Source: Candidatus Coatesiibacteriota bacterium
GTDB taxonomy: Bacteria; RBG-13-66-14
Direction of reading: 5' to 3'
Assembly: GCA_014728185.1 (NCBI GenBank)
Contig: WJMB01000094.1
Coordinates: forward strand, 1 to 5,192
DNA length: 5,192 bases
The translations under genes were made by a program, and so were the position numbers. Shown here one piece after another: positions 4,598 to 5,192 of the stretch (position 1 is the stretch's first letter; each line of letters starts with the position of its first letter). The notes below the pieces were generated by a model. The model did no database searches. It was not told where the DNA came from and saw only the letters and a program-made list of their open reading frames with translations.

Positions 4598-5192
4598 GTG
4601 TGCTGACCAGCCGGACGGCCCGGCTCAAGCGATCGCTGCGTGACGGCGGCCTCGGCCTGCTGGTGACGACGGGCGGCCTGGCCCTGGTGATCGCCGGGGG
4701 GGCCTTCGGCATCTTCATCGGTATCCCCCTGGTCGCCGCCGGCGGCCTGGCCCTGGGCTTCGGCCTGGTCGGCCTAGCGCGCTACGGTCTGATTCCGGGG
4801 CGGAAGTCCACCTGCCCGCGCTGCGCGACGGAGCAGAGCCACCTGCGTGACTTGCCCTTCACGCCCTGCGTCGAGTGCGGCCTGCCCCTGGTCTTCGCCG
4901 GGAGCGGCAAGCTGCGCCACACGACCTGCAAGCGCTGCGGAGCGGCCTTCGGCGTGGCCGGCTCCGACGGCGACGAGGCCGCCTGTCCGGACTGCGGCCG
5001 CCTGCACCAGCTCTCCGGCGGAGAGGTTTTCGAGCGGGCTGAGGCCGAACGCCTACCAACCCTGGACGACTTCGTTCCCGGCGGGCCGCTCTTCGGCGAT
5101 GCCGCCGAGCTGCGCCGCTCCGTGCGCAGCCCCGCCGGCGAGGTCATCTGGGCCGAGCAGTTGACAACCATGCTGGCCGGCCGGACCCTGAC
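4594..5192 (+). CDS. Membrane protein with two zinc ribbons, function unknown (3' end outside window)
   Basis: The frame opens at GTG 4594, overlapping the lolA stop in GTGA, and is still open at the right edge after 199 codons. A short basic N-terminus (R7-R16) leads into two adjacent Gly/Ala/Leu-rich membrane segments (about 19-38 and 41-63). Four CxxC pairs follow: CPRC (74-77), CVEC (92-95), CKRC (112-115) and CPDC (131-134). They are spaced to form two successive four-cysteine zinc ribbons. The first ends near GLPLV and the second near GRLHQL. An acidic then basic stretch (144-199) continues out of the window. By the positive-inside rule the ribbons probably face the cytoplasm, which is an inference. 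I recognise no family. Coupling to lolA suggests joint expression and possibly a role in envelope or lipoprotein handling, but no activity can be assigned. Confidence 0.82.
   Translation, partial: MSVLTSRTARLKRSLRDGGLGLLVTTGGLALVIAGGAFGIFIGIPLVAAGGLALGFGLVGLARYGLIPGRKSTCPRCATEQSHLRDLPFTPCVECGLPLVFAGSGKLRHTTCKRCGAAFGVAGSDGDEAACPDCGRLHQLSGGEVFERAEAERLPTLDDFVPGGPLFGDAAELRRSVRSPAGEVIWAEQLTTMLAGRTL

Noticed and set aside
1..5192. CRISPR array, phage integrase, transposase or toxin-antitoxin pair
   Set aside because: No regularly spaced repeats and no protein with such motifs were found on either strand.

Overview
The window is a GC-rich stretch from a bacterium. All supported genes are on the + strand, and no convincing minus-strand gene was seen. 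A LolA-type lipoprotein carrier argues for a Gram-negative-type (diderm) envelope. The genes use GTG and TTG starts freely and are preceded by purine-rich Shine-Dalgarno (SD) sites. The phylum cannot be fixed from the sequence alone.

Layout: (1) the C-terminal part of a GT4-like glycosyltransferase, cut by the left edge; (2) after a short gap, a complete uppP (undecaprenyl-diphosphatase) with a TTG start and a terminator overlapping its stop codon; (3) a 285-base gap with a candidate promoter; (4) a complete FtsK/SpoIIIE-type DNA translocase with four membrane segments and an intact motor, but without the usual C-terminal DNA-reading gamma domain; (5) a 466-base gene-free gap holding a long imperfect inverted repeat, an overlapping possible terminator, short direct repeats and a candidate promoter; (6) a complete lolA-like gene; (7) a membrane protein with two zinc ribbons, joined to lolA by a 4-base GTGA overlap and cut by the right edge.

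The theme is cell-envelope biogenesis and division. UppP recycles the C55 lipid carrier used for peptidoglycan and surface glycans. The glycosyltransferase may work on such glycans. FtsK links the division site to chromosome segregation. LolA ferries lipoproteins across the periplasm. The ftsK-lolA order is also found in Escherichia coli, which supports both identifications.

I did not find an unmistakable new system. The points most worth checking are the gamma-less FtsK, a LolA with leucine at the position of E. coli Arg43, the uncharacterised zinc-ribbon membrane protein coupled to lolA, and the structured DNA/RNA between ftsK and lolA.
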